From contig JANPWX010000653.1 of the NCBI GenBank assembly GCA_024734555.1, positions 1,054,853 through 1,118,852 on the forward strand: a DNA stretch of 64,000 nucleotides, written 5' to 3'. The notes beneath the pieces were generated by a model. It was not told where the DNA came from. It saw only the letters and a program-made list of their open reading frames with translations, and made no database searches. This DNA is from Trochalopteron elliotii. Taxonomy: Eukaryota > Chordata > Aves > Passeriformes > Leiothrichidae. Every line of letters starts with the position of its first letter. Within the stretch, counting starts at the first letter, position 1. Below, piece after piece: positions 61,370 through 64,000 of this stretch. The position numbers and the translations under genes were made by a program.

Positions 61370-61615
61370 ACAGGATAAGTGGACAGAACCTCAAGGTGTG
61401 CCAGGGAGGCTCAGGCTGGGCATCAGGAAGAATTTCTTCACTGGAACAGGGTGCCCAGGGAGGTGGTGGAGTCATAATTTGTGAAAGTGTTCAAGAAATA
61501 TCTAGATGTGGCACTTACTGCTGTGGCTTAGTGGATGGTGGTGTTCAGTCAGAGGTTGGACTCTGATCTTGGAGGTCTTTTCCTACCTACCTTAATGATT
61601 TTATGATTCTCTCTG
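61370..61615 (+). mobile_element. CR1 LINE 3' fragment, + orientation
   Basis: CR1 3' blocks in order: ACAGAACCTCAAGGTGTGCC, CAGGAAGAATTTCTTCACTG, GTGCCCAGGGAGGTGGTGGA, CAAGAAATATCTAGATGTGG, AGAGGTTGGACTCTGATCTT, GGTCTTTTCCTACCTACC, and a TTTTATGATTCT end. Confidence 0.92.
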
Positions 61616-61639
61616 GTTTTCACTCCAGTATCTGCCTTG

Positions 61640-62510
61640 GAGGGCAACAAGGAAGGGCGTAAGTAATCCCAGAGAGCTAGCCTGAAGGGCACCTTCTTCA
61701 TAAAAGTTATAGACAAGTCAATTAGGAGAGGAACCCCCTGCTGAATCTGCTACTCATTAATGTAGATAAACTAGTTCAAGCTGTGAAAATTGATTACAGC
61801 CTTGGCTGCAGCAGTCCTGAGAGTGATTTAAAGATCCTGAAAGAGTGAGGTAGGTGGGTAGTAGCAGAATAGAGATCTTGCACTTTGGAACAGCAGATCT
61901 ATGCTTGTGCAGGGAAATGGCAGGCAGAATCCCACTGGAGCTAAGGCAAAGGGACCTAAGGAGGACAGCTGATCTCCAAGGACAACCACTCAAAGCAGAA
62001 CAGACTGTTCTGATGTGCAGGAAGTCAAGCAAATGTGGCAGGCAGCCAGCTCCGCCCAAGGGGGAATTCCTGACTGAGCTCAAACTCTAATAGGAAGTGT
62101 ACAGGAGGTGGAAGTGGGGACAGGCTACTTGGGAGTATTCAGACAATGCCTGAGCACATAGGAAGGCAGGAAAATAAAAACTTATCTGGAGTTGAAACAT
62201 GGAAGCTGTGCAGAATGCAACAATAAGCATTTCAGCAGTAAGGAAAACACTAATCCAAGGGAAAAGAACACAAAAAACCCCACCAAGGTAAAAAACATCT
62301 CCTTGGCTGGAAAAGTCTGCTCTCAGATCTCCCTGAAGGTAGGGGCAGTGTCTATGTAAGTGCAGCATGACTAGAAGTAGAGAAAAAGTGAATTAGGAGC
62401 CACTTCAGCAAATGAAGCATCACAAAAGGTAGCAGGAGGCTGGACTAGATGACCCACAAATGCAAATGCACCTTCTAACCTGAATTAGTTGTGATTAAAA
62501 TTCCCAGGGT
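61640..62510 (+). mobile_element. CR1 LINE, ORF2-derived segment joined to a 3' tail, + orientation
   Basis: Codons near 62095-62150 read EVYRRWKWGQATWEY between in-frame stops. This matches the ORF2 segment between endonuclease and reverse transcriptase of CR1 elements (KVYRRWKQGQATWEE type, from memory). The sequence ends at about 62440-62500 with a CR1-like terminus (GGCTGGACTAGATGACCCAC, then CCTTCTAACCTGAATTAGTT). Most of the reverse transcriptase coding part between them is missing, so the copy is internally deleted, degenerate and not mobile. Confidence 0.75.
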
Positions 62511-64000
62511 TCACTATTAACTCTTTTTCTATCTAAAGAAGAAACAAAGTAGAAGTGTCATCATCTATCTGTCATCTTAAGCACAACTATGCCAAAGCTA
62601 AAAAGCTGCTGCGTATCAAGACGGAGGACCTAAGAATGCATATCCAAAATGGTGATTTTAATTTCATTAACAGTTCTTATCCATATACACTACTCTATCA
62701 GATGCTGACATTTCTAGGGTTATGTTTTCAGACAGCAATATCTTGGAGAACAAGATGGGGCCAAACATAGTGCTGCCCTCTAAACCATATCAGAAAAGCT
62801 GATAACATCATTGCTTCCCTCATTACTGAGGGGTTGACATCAGAGATTTGGTGACTGAAATTTAATCCTATTGTACTCTCATATTAAAAGGTCCCCAAGT
62901 GCTTAGAGGACGTCAGAGCAACCATTAGAACAAAATAGAGGGGGAGAGGCCCCTACAGGGGTACCTTCCACTGGAGCACAGAATAGCCAATTTGAAGGAA
63001 AAAATACAGACAGGTATATTAGCTCTGTGAAGAGAACAAACCAGAAAAATAATATGAATTTAAGTAAAACATCAGTATATTATCAGGTCTCTGATAAAGG
63101 TCCCTTCATTGAACTATTAGCCAGGCAAGTTCTTTCACATGTTCCAAATTCATTGTTACCTTGCAAACACAGAAAGCCACTGTTTTAATTATGGGTTTTA
63201 AATAAAGCAAGGTCAAGCACTAAGGCAAGCCTGCTGCAACTATCAAATGCCAACTACACAATTATTCCCAGGGCTACAGCAGGAGGGAGCTGAGCAGTAA
63301 CAGTCTGTGCCTTTGGATAATAAAGCTTTTGAAGTTCAAGCCTTTTTCAGACCCTTCTTAGAAGCTGAAACATTCTCAGCTGAGTACATGCACTCACAGA
63401 CATTCACTTTAATGAACTGAAAGTGTCAACTTCCCATTGGTGCATCAGATGGACTTTTTCTCAAGCAGTGGAAACAATTGTCTAGGCAGCCCGTGCGTGG
63501 GGCTGCAGACACCACCGAGCTGCTAAAGTACCTTTTATAATAAATTTGAAACTCTGAAGAGAGACCATTCATTCTTTACCTCTGAATCAGGAAGTCCACT
63601 CATTCAAGCAATCACCAGCTCCTGTAGAAAAACACGTAACATTCACACCATCTCCACCACTCCTCCTCCAGCCATGAACTCACAAAAAGCCACTCAGAGG
63701 CTTCCTCAAGCCCACCTGGAAAACCGGCAGGGGCTTTTTACAGATGTAGTTTATGGTACTCTAAGGTCAACAGCTAATTTCAGCTAAGGAAAGCCCATTG
63801 CCATTTATTTATTATTTCCTTATTGTAACTTACACAGAGGGAGTAGGTTATAAAGGGAAAGACCTGACACAACTATGATGCAGCCAAAATGAAACAAGGC
63901 TCCCCCATCAACAAACCAGCCTGAAACAACATTAACAAACACATCACATCACATGCCAGGTTAACACAATATTCCACCACAGACACTACAGTTGCAATTC
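62511..64000. other. Non-coding sequence to the window edge
   Basis: No gene, repeat family or RNA recognised; one short frame at 62555-62770 has no homology. Confidence 0.5.

Noticed and set aside
1..64000. CRISPR arrays, operons, bacterial or phage systems, rRNA and tRNA genes
   Set aside because: No spaced direct repeats, no dense same-strand open frames with ribosome binding sites, and no rRNA or tRNA signatures. Introns, CpG islands and CR1 repeats show animal nuclear DNA.

Overview
The window looks like vertebrate, almost certainly avian, nuclear DNA. Three things point to a bird: many 5'-truncated CR1 LINE copies in both orientations, one LTR fragment that resembles bird endogenous retroviral LTRs, and a spliced gene with small exons and a GC-rich promoter. 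Most of the 64 kb is AT-rich non-coding sequence. I cannot name the species.

Only one protein-coding gene is recognisable: TNIP2 (ABIN-2, an A20-binding inhibitor of NF-kappaB) on the + strand. It has six coding exons (30118-30507, 32663-32968, 34653-34736, 35281-35562, 35935-36054, 36544-36825), a stop at 36823-36825 and a canonical AATAAA at 37557. The exons join without a frameshift into a 487-residue protein, and every intron is phase 0. The protein is mostly coiled coil, with a UBAN-type ubiquitin-binding motif in exon 5 and a C2HC zinc finger at the extreme C-terminus. The gene starts in a large CpG island (about 29330-30790). That island carries five matches to the NF-kappaB consensus within 375 bp, which suggests negative-feedback control.

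Region by region. 1-5765: no gene seen. 5769-6320: CR1. About 7600-7755 and 12053-12345: two CpG-rich patches without a visible gene, the second with a good CTCF-like motif. 12827-12945: CCTT microsatellite and pyrimidine tract. 13494-13628: AT-rich repeat. 20114-20360: CR1. About 21955-22445: LTR. 28614-28810: CR1. 29330-37590: TNIP2. 37590-64000: no gene seen, but CR1 copies at 46075-46690, 51072-51535, 52572-52730 and 61370-62510, and a CpG cluster with a palindromic E-box near 53200-53433.

I found no CRISPR array, operon, tRNA or rRNA gene, and no previously undescribed system. The observations most worth following up are the kappaB cluster upstream of TNIP2, the longer N-terminus and symmetric exon structure of this TNIP2, and the two CpG patches with no visible gene.
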